DNA of 64,000 nt from a bacterium (GTDB lineage: Bacteria > SZUA-182 > DTGQ01), in the NCBI GenBank assembly GCA_040755755.1, contig JBFLZW010000083.1, forward strand, positions 9,791-73,790, in the 5' to 3' direction. Under the pieces are notes generated by a model. It did no database searches, had not been told where the DNA came from, and saw only the letters and a program-made list of their open reading frames with translations. Of this stretch, positions 34,200 through 42,541 are shown one piece after another (positions within the stretch are counted from its first letter, which is position 1; each line of letters begins with the position of its first letter). The position numbers were made by a program, and so were the translations under genes.

Positions 34200-34915
34200 A
34201 AGGAATTGTTCTTTCTGCCGGTAAAGGAACACGGCTTGGCCAGTATACGCGAAATATCCCCAAGGTGATGCTGGAAATCGGGGGAAAGCCGGTACTGGAA
34301 CACGGAATCCTGCTTCTGAAAAAGCATGGGATTGAGGAAATTTTCCTTAACCTCCACTACTGCCCGCAGGTGATTCAGGACTACTTTGGAGATGGCCGAA
34401 AGTGGGGAGTACATATCCGGTATCATTTTGAAGAGGGTCTTTTGGGAACAGCCGGAGCAGTAAAGGCTTTCGAAGAGCAGATAGGGTGGGGGGAAGAAGT
34501 TCTTGTCCTCTATGGAGATAACCTGACCAATTGCAACCTGACCGCTCTGAGGCGTTTTCACCGGGAAAAAAGAGGAATGCTGACCCTGTCCTTTATCGAG
34601 AGTGAGGATGTGCACAAAAGCGGGATTATCGCATTTAATGATAACCATCGGATAGTGAGAATGCTCGAAAAGCCAAAACCGGATGAGGTTTTCAGCCACT
34701 TCGTGAACGCGGGCGTGCTCGTGATGGAGCCTGCGGTGTTCGGCTTGATCCCGCAGGGTATATTTTATGACTTCGGCTATCATCTCCTTCCCAGGATGAT
34801 TTCGGAGGGAATGGAGGTTTATGCTTACCCGATGGATGGATTTTTAATCTCTATAGATACACCGGAATATTATCACCAGGCTCAGGAGATTTTTCGGTTG
34901 GAAGCTGAAGAATAA
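34196..34915 (+). CDS. hddC: Sugar-1-phosphate nucleotidyltransferase (HddC-like)
   Basis: The 239-residue enzyme carries the pyrophosphorylase signature LSAGKGTRLGQYTRNIPKVM at the N-terminus, followed by LLGTAGAVK and LYGDNLTNCNL. Similar to mannose-1-phosphate guanylyltransferases and HddC, it would make GDP-heptose from heptose-1-phosphate. It sits between the epimerase and the phosphatase, overlapping the former (ATGA). The nucleotide (GTP versus others) is not fixed by sequence alone. Confidence 0.82.
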   Translation: MKGIVLSAGKGTRLGQYTRNIPKVMLEIGGKPVLEHGILLLKKHGIEEIFLNLHYCPQVIQDYFGDGRKWGVHIRYHFEEGLLGTAGAVKAFEEQIGWGEEVLVLYGDNLTNCNLTALRRFHREKRGMLTLSFIESEDVHKSGIIAFNDNHRIVRMLEKPKPDEVFSHFVNAGVLVMEPAVFGLIPQGIFYDFGYHLLPRMISEGMEVYAYPMDGFLISIDTPEYYHQAQEIFRLEAEE

Positions 34916-34957
34916 GTGTTAACGTCGTCAGCACGGGCGCAAGAGGGGAAAATTACC

Positions 34958-35722
34958 ATGAAAGGAATGAAAAGAGCAGTATTTCTCGACCGGGATGGGG
35001 TAATTAACGACATTATCTATCACCACGATATCGGGGTAATCGATAGTCCCTTTACCCCTGAACAGTTTCACCTGATCGATGGAGCGGCGCAGGCCATAAA
35101 GGAGATCAAGGGGAACGGTTTACTGGCTGTTGTAGTCAGCAATCAGCCTGGTATAGCCAAGGGGCATTTTAATGAACATGTCTTAGATCTGATTACGGAG
35201 AAAATGATAGCTGATCTGGCTCTTGAAGGGGCAAGCCTGGATGATATTTATCTGTGCCTTCATCATCCTCAGGGAAGCGGGAACGGGAGCGGAGATCGCC
35301 GGTATGTGATGGACTGCACCTGCCGAAAACCAAAACCAGGCCTACTGATCGAGGCAGCCAACAAGCACCGGATAAACCTTGAGGCCTCATATATGATTGG
35401 TGACAGCGTGACGGATATTCAGGCTGGAGCCGCTGTAGGATGCACTACTTTCTTGATTGGCCGGCCTAAATGTGATTTGTGCCGGGTTATAGAGAAAAGT
35501 GGAGTGAAACCGGACTTTATTGTGCCCAGTCTCCTGGAGGCGGTAAAGGTCATCAGGTACCGGGAAAATCTGAGAATCAGCTATCAGGAGATATCTGACG
35601 GGATATCTCTGAAGAATGAAGTATTTATCGATGAAAATCTCTATATTCACGAAGACCGATCGGACAAGAGGAGTTATGTAATCGGAGGGTTTCCCGGCAA
35701 GGAACAGGCAGGGAGAAAATAA
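34958..35722 (+). CDS. gmhB: HAD-family heptose-1,7-bisphosphate phosphatase (GmhB-like), C-terminally extended
   Basis: The protein has the HAD motif I FLDRDGVIN, motif II VVSNQPGIAKG, the metal-binding Cys/His loop (CLHHPQGSG...CTCRKPKPGLL) and MIGDSVTDIQAGAAVG, as in GmhB. Length is 254 residues from the ATG at 34958 (AGAGGGGAAAATTACC upstream), about 60 more than the usual 190. The extra C-terminal part (about 190-254) is polar and of unknown role. It removes the C7 phosphate from heptose-1,7-bisphosphate. A GTG at 34916, with 14 extra residues, is the alternative start. Confidence 0.87.
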   Translation: MKGMKRAVFLDRDGVINDIIYHHDIGVIDSPFTPEQFHLIDGAAQAIKEIKGNGLLAVVVSNQPGIAKGHFNEHVLDLITEKMIADLALEGASLDDIYLCLHHPQGSGNGSGDRRYVMDCTCRKPKPGLLIEAANKHRINLEASYMIGDSVTDIQAGAAVGCTTFLIGRPKCDLCRVIEKSGVKPDFIVPSLLEAVKVIRYRENLRISYQEISDGISLKNEVFIDENLYIHEDRSDKRSYVIGGFPGKEQAGRK

Positions 35723-35756
35723 ACGAGAAATGAAGGTAAGGAGAATGAATGGCATC

Positions 35757-36353
35757 ATGGATTATACAACTGATTATTTTTTAGAGATGCAGAAAATTAT
35801 CGGGCTTTTACAAATTTCGGAAATAGAAAAAATGATCGACCTTCTGGCTGATATGAGAGCAAAGCAGGGAAGACTTTTTTTCCTTGGTATCGGAGGAGGA
35901 GCGGGAAATGCATCCCATGCAGTGAACGACTTTCGCAAGATTGCCGGTTTTGAAGCCTACAGCCCTACGGATAATGCCTCTGAGCTGACTGCCCGCATTA
36001 ATGATGATGGATGGGAGACGGTATTTGTCAGTTGGTTGAAGGGAAGCAGAATTAAGGCTGGGGACGGATTATTTATCTTTTCTGTCGGCGGTGGAAACCT
36101 GGAGAAGAAGATCAGCGCCAACCTTGTATACGCGGTCCAGTATGCTCATGAGGTTGGAGCCAAGGTTCTTGGCATAGTAGGCCGTGACGGTGGGTACACG
36201 GCACAGGCAGCGGACGCCTGTGTGGTTATTCCAACCGTTAACCCTGAAACAGTTACTCCCCATACGGAATCATTTCAGGGGATAATCTGGCATTTAATCG
36301 TTTCCCATCCTAAAATGAAAGTCTCGGAAATGAAATGGGAATCGGTCAAATAG
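35757..36353 (+). CDS. gmhA: SIS-domain phosphoheptose isomerase (GmhA-like)
   Basis: The 198-residue protein has an SIS fold with FLGIGGGAGNASHAVNDFRKIAGFEA and FSVGGGNLEKKISANL, and a His-containing PHTESFQGIIWHLIV at the C-terminus, all as in GmhA. It converts sedoheptulose-7-phosphate to D-glycero-D-manno-heptose-7-phosphate, the entry step of the heptose branch. The start is uncertain: ATG at 35757, 35745 and 35730 are all in frame, with AAGGAG at 35738-35743 fitting 35757 best. Confidence 0.85.
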   Translation: MDYTTDYFLEMQKIIGLLQISEIEKMIDLLADMRAKQGRLFFLGIGGGAGNASHAVNDFRKIAGFEAYSPTDNASELTARINDDGWETVFVSWLKGSRIKAGDGLFIFSVGGGNLEKKISANLVYAVQYAHEVGAKVLGIVGRDGGYTAQAADACVVIPTVNPETVTPHTESFQGIIWHLIVSHPKMKVSEMKWESVK

Positions 36354-36426
36354 AGATATATTCATGGAGTAATACATTCAAATCAAGGAACACGAGAATG
36401 ACAAGGTTATCAAAGAGAGGTCAGGA

Positions 36427-37098
36427 ATGAAAATTTTTATTGATTCAGCAAACCTGAAAGATATTGAAGAAGCACTCAGAAGAGGATTTCCCAGCGGAAT
36501 CACTACCAATCCCTCGATCCTGGCGAAAGAGCAAAAATGTGATTTCAAGGTGCATATCCATAAGATTATCCAATTGGTAAAGGAGTATGGCTATCACAAT
36601 ATTCCTCTGAGTGTGGAGGTTTTCTCCACCGAAGCAGCCGAGATGGTCAGGCAGGCCGAGGATTTTGTGGAGGAGTTTCACTACGAGAATCTCAATATTA
36701 AGATCCCTATTGGCTGGGATGAATTATCCGTGATCAAGCGACTGAAAGACAAAGGTATCAAGGTAAACTGCACCTGCTGCATGTCGTATAATCAGGCTGT
36801 CATGGCGGCTGATGCAGGCTCGGATTTTGTAAGCCTCTTCAGCGGCAGGATCAGGGATATCGGTCATGATTCCTCGGCGGTCATACGTGCCGTGAAGAGG
36901 ACCCTCATAGAATGGGGATGTCCGTCAAAGATCATCGTCGGCAGTATCCGTCACATTGCGGATATTAATGAAGCCATGCAGGCTGGAGCAGATATTGTTA
37001 CCGTCCCGCCCAAGTTTTTCATCCAGATGTGTTCCCATCCCAAGACTACCGAAGCTGTTAACCAGTTTATGAGCGACTTCAAGGAGTGGCTGAAGTAA
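36427..37098 (+). CDS. Transaldolase / fructose-6-phosphate aldolase-like enzyme
   Basis: The 223-residue protein matches the short (FSA/TalC) transaldolase type. It has KIFIDSANLKDIEEALRRGF, ITTNPSILAKE, NIKIPIGWDEL with the Schiff-base Lys, and SLFSGRIRDIG. Placed immediately after the heptose isomerase, it may supply sedoheptulose-7-phosphate or another ketose phosphate to the heptose pathway. The exact activity of short transaldolases cannot be told from sequence. AGAGAGGTCAGGA precedes the ATG. It is the last gene of the polysaccharide locus. Confidence 0.88.
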   Translation: MKIFIDSANLKDIEEALRRGFPSGITTNPSILAKEQKCDFKVHIHKIIQLVKEYGYHNIPLSVEVFSTEAAEMVRQAEDFVEEFHYENLNIKIPIGWDELSVIKRLKDKGIKVNCTCCMSYNQAVMAADAGSDFVSLFSGRIRDIGHDSSAVIRAVKRTLIEWGCPSKIIVGSIRHIADINEAMQAGADIVTVPPKFFIQMCSHPKTTEAVNQFMSDFKEWLK

Positions 37099-37112
37099 TA
37101 CCTTTATCAGGT

Positions 37113-37171
37113 AGGCACAAAGGAGCAGAGGCACAGAGAAAAATGAAAAACAACTTTGTGCCTCTGTGCCT
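37113..37171. repeat. Short dispersed inverted repeat
   Basis: Two nested stems: aggcacaaag (37113-37122) with ctttgtgcct (37154-37163), and aggcacagag (37129-37138) with ctctgtgcct (37162-37171). The second halves share two bases, so the two folds are alternatives. It is a member of the ctctgtgcctctgtg repeat family of this window and separates the polysaccharide locus from the peptide locus. Confidence 0.7.
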
Positions 37172-37212
37172 GCTGTATGCGGGACATACACACCAGGAAA
37201 CCGCAGAGAGAA

Positions 37213-38424
37213 ATGGCTAAAGAGGAAAAATTCTTTTTAGCTTGCTTACGCTTTTTTCTTCAGAAGACAGGTTCACCAGATGAAATCCGAAGCTCCATGG
37301 GAAAAAATATGGATTGGAACCTCATCCTCTCCTGGGCACAGTCGCATGGGGTTCATCCTTTACTTTATCACGTCCTGAAAGGAGTGAACTGGACAGGAAT
37401 ACCGGGGCAGGTCAGGGAGAGACTGGAGAGTAACTTTCGGGCAAACATGGCCAGAAACCTCATTCTTTCGGCAGAAACAGATAAGGTGCTGATGGCCCTG
37501 GAAAAACGGGGGATAATCAGTGTCCCCCTGAAAGGGATTTTTTTGTCAGAGGAAGTCTACCCGGATATATCATTGAGAGTGGTAACTGACATTGATCTGC
37601 TGGTTCGGGAAGAAGACCTGGCCGGGGCTGAAGAAGCACTGGTAGAGCTGGGATATTGCCACGATCATTCTATCAGGCAGGTCCTTATTCCGAACAACTG
37701 CTACACCCTGCATATGGAGAAAGGAGGGCGAACAGGCCACAACCTCTGTGTTGAGCTGCACTGGGGGCTGGCCAACAGACGGGATTATGTCCTGCCTATG
37801 GAAAGCTGGTGGGAGACAGTCTTTCAGAATACCCGGAATAGATACTATCTGAATGGGATAAGCTGCTTCCGGATGGAACCGGAAATACTGCTGCTCTATT
37901 TGACCATTAACGCTCATATGTCTCGATATGCTTTCCTCAAACAACTTGTCGATATCGCTCAGGTTATCAGCCATTATAAGCACGACATGGATTGGGATAA
38001 AGTGATAGGCATGGCCTGTGAGCTTGGCCTTCTCGACAATCTGGTTTTTGCCCTGGGTCTGGTCTGTCGAATGTTTGACCTGCAAGTATTGCACGTGGCA
38101 GACGAATTATCCAATCGGTTGGCCTCAGGGAAGCAAAGGATATTTCAGGCGCTTTTTCGGGAGCAGAGACTTGTTCATGGCAAGATGGGTCAGGACCTTC
38201 GCCAATTCATCTTATTGTTTTTGCTCGATGAGAAGGTGGTTATCAGGTCAATTTGGAAGGTGATATTTTCCTCTCGGCAGGCTATTGCGTACCGTTATGG
38301 GTTATCTCCTCAATCTTATAGTACCTCTGTATATCTCATTCTCAATCCCTTGCTTTCCCTGTATCGATTACTTCGAGGGTTTATTGTCGATTCCTGGGCG
38401 GGTAAGGGAATTGGAAGGAGTTAA
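37213..38424 (+). CDS. Nucleotidyltransferase of the NTP_transf_5 (PF14907) family
   Basis: The protein (403 residues from the ATG at 37213) has the family's core: VPLKGIFLSEEVYPDIS, then LRVVTDIDLLVREEDL (metal-binding Asp pair), LGYCHDHS, and VELHWGLANRRDYV. The remainder is mainly alpha-helical. In lasso-peptide clusters such nucleotidyltransferases occur with HPr-kinase-like kinases and act on a phosphorylated peptide C-terminus (pseudomycoidin is the case I know). Here it is the first gene of the putative peptide locus, separated from the chaperone gene by an AT-rich gap with a promoter, so it may be transcribed separately. The frame opens further upstream inside the repeat; 37213 is the supported start. 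Confidence 0.8.
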   Translation: MAKEEKFFLACLRFFLQKTGSPDEIRSSMGKNMDWNLILSWAQSHGVHPLLYHVLKGVNWTGIPGQVRERLESNFRANMARNLILSAETDKVLMALEKRGIISVPLKGIFLSEEVYPDISLRVVTDIDLLVREEDLAGAEEALVELGYCHDHSIRQVLIPNNCYTLHMEKGGRTGHNLCVELHWGLANRRDYVLPMESWWETVFQNTRNRYYLNGISCFRMEPEILLLYLTINAHMSRYAFLKQLVDIAQVISHYKHDMDWDKVIGMACELGLLDNLVFALGLVCRMFDLQVLHVADELSNRLASGKQRIFQALFREQRLVHGKMGQDLRQFILLFLLDEKVVIRSIWKVIFSSRQAIAYRYGLSPQSYSTSVYLILNPLLSLYRLLRGFIVDSWAGKGIGRS

Positions 38425-38519
38425 AATTTATAAATAAAATTTAATATTTAAAATATATTCTTTAAATAATAGATAAAAATAATAGATATAATTTTTTTGA
38501 TCATGATTAATGTTTTATA

Positions 38520-38548
38520 TTGAAATTTGATTAAATATTAACTATAAT
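38520..38548 (+). promoter_or_regulatory. Sigma-70 promoter of the peptide-modification genes
   Basis: TTGAAA, exactly 17 bases, then a perfect TATAAT, in a strongly AT-rich gap of 157 bases. Transcription would start near 38555, 27 bases before the PqqD gene. An AGGAG ribosome site follows. Confidence 0.8.
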
Positions 38549-38581
38549 GAATATGAACAATGAATATCAGGAGATTATTTT

Positions 38582-38875
38582 ATGCTTATGAAGTATATCG
38601 CAAAGAATGAAAATACAGCTTCGCGAATAATCGATGGGCAGGCAGTGATCATGACTCTGGGAGACAACACCTTGCATACCTTGAATGGTGTGGGATCAAG
38701 AATATGGGAGTTGTGCACCGGTCAAAAAACCATTGGAGAAATTATCGGCGTGATCCAGTCTGAATATTCAGCCAGCCCTGAAAGTATCAGGTCGGATTGT
38801 GAGATTTTTATTCAGGAGCTTTGTACGAAAGGAATATTGATCGTGCAGGATGAAAAAGCGTCAGAGAAGAATTAG
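38582..38875 (+). CDS. PqqD-family peptide chaperone (RiPP recognition element)
   Basis: The protein (97 residues) has the PqqD winged-helix pattern: IIDGQAVIMTLGDNTLHTLNGVGSRIWEL, then IGEIIGVIQSEY and DCEIFIQELCTKGILI. Such proteins bind a leader peptide and deliver it to a radical SAM or other modifying enzyme. It is followed by the radical SAM gene 12 bases later. AGGAG precedes the ATG. The protein is standalone, as in PQQ and several RiPP systems. Confidence 0.88.
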   Translation: MLMKYIAKNENTASRIIDGQAVIMTLGDNTLHTLNGVGSRIWELCTGQKTIGEIIGVIQSEYSASPESIRSDCEIFIQELCTKGILIVQDEKASEKN

Positions 38876-38887
38876 GTACCAATTATA

Positions 38888-39955
38888 ATGGACATTATAT
38901 CCTATACCCTGGAGAAAAAAATTCCCATTGCTGTCCAAATGAACTTAACCAGGAAATGCAATCTCCACTGCATCCACTGCTGCGTAGGGAAGAGGAGGAA
39001 GACACACAGGGACCAAAACGACAGGGCTGGCTCGGAGTTGAGCCTGCTGCATATTCAGCGGGTTTTCAAGCAATTGGTTCAGGCCGGGTGCCTTCTTCTC
39101 ACGCTGTCGGGGGGTGAGATCTTACTTCGGGAGGATCTGATTGATATTATAAGCTGTGCCCGGAGTATGGGCTTTGCGGTTAAGGTTTTTACCAATGGAA
39201 CCCTGATAGGCAGGAAGAATGCCGAAGCGTTCCAGAGGATGCACCTCCAGGAAGTTCATATAAGTCTGTATGCTGCTGATGCTCATATCCATGACATGAT
39301 CAGCGGTGTTTCCGGCTCCTGGACGAAAACCATGAAAGGAATCCGTCTTCTGAGAGAAGAGGGTATATCGGTGAAGGTAAAATGTCCTATCATGAGGCAA
39401 AACCTCTCCGAATATCGGAGAGTGCATGACCTGGCAGTGAGTCTCGGAGCAGATTATGCCTTTGACCCTGTCATCACAGCCCGGGATGACGGTAACTGCG
39501 ACACACTCAAGTACCGCATTGGCCAGGAGGACTTACGAAGAGTTTTGGCTGATCCGATATTTCAGGGTGAACGGAAAAAGGAGAATGGAACACGAGAGAG
39601 CTTTGCCTGTTCGGCAAGTATGATGAGTGAAGAAGTGCCCTGCAGTGCGGGGCACTATGTCTGCTTCATCTCTCCTGAAGGTGATGTTACTCCTTGTGTT
39701 CAGTTGCCCATTTTCTGCGGCAATGTGCGGGATCATGACTTTAACTGGATATGGCATCATTCACCGCAGATGCTCAGGATACGTAAACTGCGGATGAAAG
39801 ATATTCGTATCTGTAATGACTGCAGTTACCTGCCCTGGTGTGCCAGGTGTCCTGGCTTAGCCTATCTTGAGGATGGAGACCTTCTTGGGCCTTCCAGTGC
39901 CGCTTGCTGGATGGTGAAAGCGAGAGAAGAGGAGAAGCGTTGTAATCAGCTATGA
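38888..39955 (+). CDS. Radical SAM/SPASM peptide-modifying enzyme
   Basis: The 355-residue protein has the radical SAM site Cys24-x3-Cys28-x2-Cys31 (RKCNLHCIHC), LTLSGGEILLREDL and FTNGTLIGRKNA. A Cys-rich C-terminal SPASM region (about 235-345) contains VPCSAG, VTPCVQL, ICNDCSYLPWCARCPG and AACW. Its neighbours, the leader-binding chaperone upstream and a 54-residue peptide gene 74 bases downstream, make it a RiPP maturase. SPASM enzymes of this kind form carbon or sulfur cross-links, epimerise or otherwise alter peptide residues. Which of these occurs cannot be read from sequence. No strong ribosome site; coupling to the chaperone gene is likely. Confidence 0.88.
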   Translation: MDIISYTLEKKIPIAVQMNLTRKCNLHCIHCCVGKRRKTHRDQNDRAGSELSLLHIQRVFKQLVQAGCLLLTLSGGEILLREDLIDIISCARSMGFAVKVFTNGTLIGRKNAEAFQRMHLQEVHISLYAADAHIHDMISGVSGSWTKTMKGIRLLREEGISVKVKCPIMRQNLSEYRRVHDLAVSLGADYAFDPVITARDDGNCDTLKYRIGQEDLRRVLADPIFQGERKKENGTRESFACSASMMSEEVPCSAGHYVCFISPEGDVTPCVQLPIFCGNVRDHDFNWIWHHSPQMLRIRKLRMKDIRICNDCSYLPWCARCPGLAYLEDGDLLGPSSAACWMVKAREEEKRCNQL

Positions 39956-40029
39956 TTAAAATCCAGGCATTACCATATCAAGCCATCGTTGTAAGCTAGG
40001 TTATTATCAATGTATAAGGAGGTAGGATT

Positions 40030-40194
40030 ATGGAACAAAAGAAAACGCTGTCTGAAAAAACAGAAGTCAAAAAGGCTTATGAACAACCCCGGATAGTTTC
40101 CGAGGAAGTATTTGAGACCCTGGCTCTTGCCTGCTGCAAGAGCAATGCCTGTTTGCGATACGGTCTTCCCAGGGGACTGCACGGCGTAAGTTGA
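40030..40194 (+). CDS. Candidate RiPP precursor peptide, 54 residues
   Basis: This gene was found by reading the gap after the radical SAM gene. It has a perfect ribosome site (AAGGAGG at 40017-40023, 6 bases before ATG) and encodes 54 residues. The N-terminal part is charged and leader-like (MEQKKTLSEKTEVKKAYEQP). It continues RIVSEEVFETLALA and then a core with Cys35, Cys36 and Cys41 (CCKSNACLRYGLPRG) and a C-terminal Ser54 after LHGV. The position right after a PqqD/radical SAM pair is the normal place for a precursor. The cleavage site is not known; after Ala34 or nearby is a guess from the ALA-CC boundary. The terminal Ser could be phosphorylated by the kinase at 42542, as in the lasso peptide paeninodin. 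Confidence 0.75.
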   Translation: MEQKKTLSEKTEVKKAYEQPRIVSEEVFETLALACCKSNACLRYGLPRGLHGVS

Positions 40195-40310
40195 TTGACT
40201 AAGGTCGGCCTTTTCAGCCTCGATACCATTTTTCTCAGAGTGAAAATGCCGATATATCCCCCCGGCTTTTCCTGAAACCTGCCTTTGAACCATAATGAGG
40301 AAGAAGAAAA

Positions 40311-42401
40311 ATGAAATGTATGCCTTTTAAAATCCTGACAGCAATGTTGTGTGGATTATTTTTTCGTATATGCCTGTCTGTAGGGTATATGCCCAATGCC
40401 TATGCCCAGGATATTGCAGCAGAGGGTATTGCTTCAAGTCCTCCTCAGGAGAAGACTTCTTCGGGAGTCTCGGTAATAGAAAATATCGAGTACGACCCGG
40501 TAACTCAGATCTATACTTACACCTATACATTGAGAAACCTTGGTAAAAACCTGGTCTGGTGGTGGGGGATATGGTATGAGGAAGATCCTCAGGCCATCCT
40601 TGATGACTCTCAGGCAGATGAGCAGGGCTTCACACCTGCTGATGTGACTGACTGCTCGCCCGGATGGAAGAACACTGCCCCTCAAAACCGTATGGGGTAT
40701 TATTTATATAATGGCCCCAACGGAGAAATGGGCTTTTATTCCACCTATGCCAGCGACTTCCGGTCCGGTAACAGCCCCATTGTCCCTGCCGGGAACGATC
40801 TCCCGCTCATCGGAGGACAATGGGGATGGAATGGGCAAGGGGCTAATATTCTCACTGCCTATGGTATCCAGAAAGGACAAACAGGCTATTATGTAATTCG
40901 ATCCACAAAATACTTCCTGGATAATAAAATGTTTTTCTATAATACGAAAGATTATTGGAATTCATATTACGATAGCCAAACCGGACAACTCATTATCAGA
41001 GGATTTGAATTTGTTTCTACTACTCAGCGCTCTTACAGCATATCGACATCGTCCGGAGAACCTCTGCCGGCCAGCCCAGACGATCCGGTCCTCCCTGAGA
41101 TCGACGGGGGTGATGGCTGGCAGGGAGATGATTCAACCAGACAGGTAATATCCTCTCCTCCAGCAGCCGTCCTGGCCACACCTGTTCTTTCCCCCTCATC
41201 CGTCACGTTTACAGGTTCAATGTCCGTATCAATCACCTGTGCCACGCAAGGTGCTATCATCCGCTACACTAAAGACGGCAGTGAGCCGACAGTAGATTCC
41301 CCTGCCTATACTGCTCCCCTGACACTGACAAAAACAACTACTCTTAAGGCAAAGGCTTTCAAGAGCGGCTATACTGCAAGCGACACCGCAAGCGAAACCT
41401 ACACTAAGTTGGAAAAGGCAGCTATTCCTTCCATTTCGCCAGTATCGCGAACCTTTAGTGATTCAATTACCGTATCACTGACCTGTACGACTCAAGGGGC
41501 TGCTATCCGCTATACGATTGATGGCAGTGAACCGACTGAAACCTCTTCAGCCTATTCAACTCCCTTGATCCTGACCAGCACCACAACCATTAAAGCGAAA
41601 GCCTTCAAGAGCGGTTTCAACCCAAGTGATACCGTAAGCGGAACCTATACGAAACTCATAAAACAAGTAGCTACCCCCGGCTTCTCTCTCCCATCTGGCA
41701 TCTTTCATGGTTCAGTATCTGTGTCGATCACCTGTGCTACCCAAGGGGCTATTGTCCGCTATACAACTGATGGCAGTGAGCCGATTGAGAATTCGCCAAT
41801 CTATACCGCTCCTCTGACCCTGACCAGTACCACCACTATTAAAGCTAAGGCATTCAAGGATGGTTATACTCCGAGTGCTGCCGCCAGAAGTACCTATACG
41901 GAGGAAGTTGAAACAGTGGCCAAACCTGCGTTCTCTCCCCTGCCTCGTACTTTTACCGATTCAGTAGCCGTGTCGATCACCTGCGCCACTCAAGGGGCTA
42001 CTATCCGCTATACGATTGATGGCAGTGAACCGACCGAGAATTCGCCAATTTATGCCGCTCCTCTGACTCTGACCAACACCGCCACTATCAAAGCTCAAGC
42101 TTTCAAGAGTGGCGATGTTCCGAGTGATGCCGTGAGCGGAACCTACACCAAGTTGGCAGCGCCAAAACAGCCTGCGACTAAATTTTCGGATTACTCCAGC
42201 AGTACTACTACTACTATCACCTTGTGGAACCAACCGTGGTCATATTCATATAGCAGCATCGCTATGGACTATCAGCCCTGGTCTTCAACATCCTCAAGCT
42301 GGAGTTATCAGCCCTGGTCTTCCACTTCAAGTTGGGATTATCAATCATGGTCATTTACCACTTCAAGCTGGAATTACCAGCCATGGTCTTCTAATTTTTA
42401 A
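40311..42401 (+). CDS. Secreted repeat protein with four chitobiase-C-terminal-type modules and a Trp/Ser-rich tail
   Basis: The 696-residue protein has a signal peptide (hydrophobic core near residues 7-24, cut after AYA). A domain of about 210 residues follows (GVSVIENIEYDP to GFEFVSTTQRSYS). Four close repeats of about 80 residues come next (roughly 287-366, 370-447, 452-531, 537-615). Each carries the pattern ATQGA-IRYT-DGSEPT-SP-YTAPLTLT-TTTIKAKAFKSG, typical of CHB_HEX_C/FN3-like modules. The C-terminal 65 residues are a tandem of YQPWSSTSSSW-like units with Trp every 6-8 residues. No anchor or sorting signal is seen. It follows the precursor gene by 116 bases, with GAGGAAG. Role is unknown; it could be a surface or cell-wall binding protein, or a second target of the peptide-modifying enzymes (a speculative idea). 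Confidence 0.85.
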   Translation: MKCMPFKILTAMLCGLFFRICLSVGYMPNAYAQDIAAEGIASSPPQEKTSSGVSVIENIEYDPVTQIYTYTYTLRNLGKNLVWWWGIWYEEDPQAILDDSQADEQGFTPADVTDCSPGWKNTAPQNRMGYYLYNGPNGEMGFYSTYASDFRSGNSPIVPAGNDLPLIGGQWGWNGQGANILTAYGIQKGQTGYYVIRSTKYFLDNKMFFYNTKDYWNSYYDSQTGQLIIRGFEFVSTTQRSYSISTSSGEPLPASPDDPVLPEIDGGDGWQGDDSTRQVISSPPAAVLATPVLSPSSVTFTGSMSVSITCATQGAIIRYTKDGSEPTVDSPAYTAPLTLTKTTTLKAKAFKSGYTASDTASETYTKLEKAAIPSISPVSRTFSDSITVSLTCTTQGAAIRYTIDGSEPTETSSAYSTPLILTSTTTIKAKAFKSGFNPSDTVSGTYTKLIKQVATPGFSLPSGIFHGSVSVSITCATQGAIVRYTTDGSEPIENSPIYTAPLTLTSTTTIKAKAFKDGYTPSAAARSTYTEEVETVAKPAFSPLPRTFTDSVAVSITCATQGATIRYTIDGSEPTENSPIYAAPLTLTNTATIKAQAFKSGDVPSDAVSGTYTKLAAPKQPATKFSDYSSSTTTTITLWNQPWSYSYSSIAMDYQPWSSTSSSWSYQPWSSTSSWDYQSWSFTTSSWNYQPWSSNF

Positions 42402-42438
42402 ATTTTGCTGAGTATACCTTTCATTTTATTTCACCCTG

Positions 42439-42478
42439 ATAGGCCCCTGATCCCCATTCATGGGGATCAGGGGCCTAT
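42439..42478 (+). terminator. Long perfect hairpin, likely terminator
   Basis: 18-base perfect arms (42439-42456 and 42461-42478) around a ttca loop. Only a short T-tract follows (ttgtgt), so termination efficiency is uncertain. It separates the repeat protein from the kinase gene. Confidence 0.75.
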
Positions 42479-42541
42479 TTGTGTCTATTCTTAAATACTA
42501 TTCAACTCAACATACATTCTAACCCGGCAGGGAAGCAAAAA

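Noticed and set aside
40311-42401. PEP-CTERM or LPXTG sorting signal in the secreted repeat protein
   Set aside because: The C-terminus has no PEP or LPxTG motif, hydrophobic helix or basic tail, and no sortase or exosortase gene is in the window.
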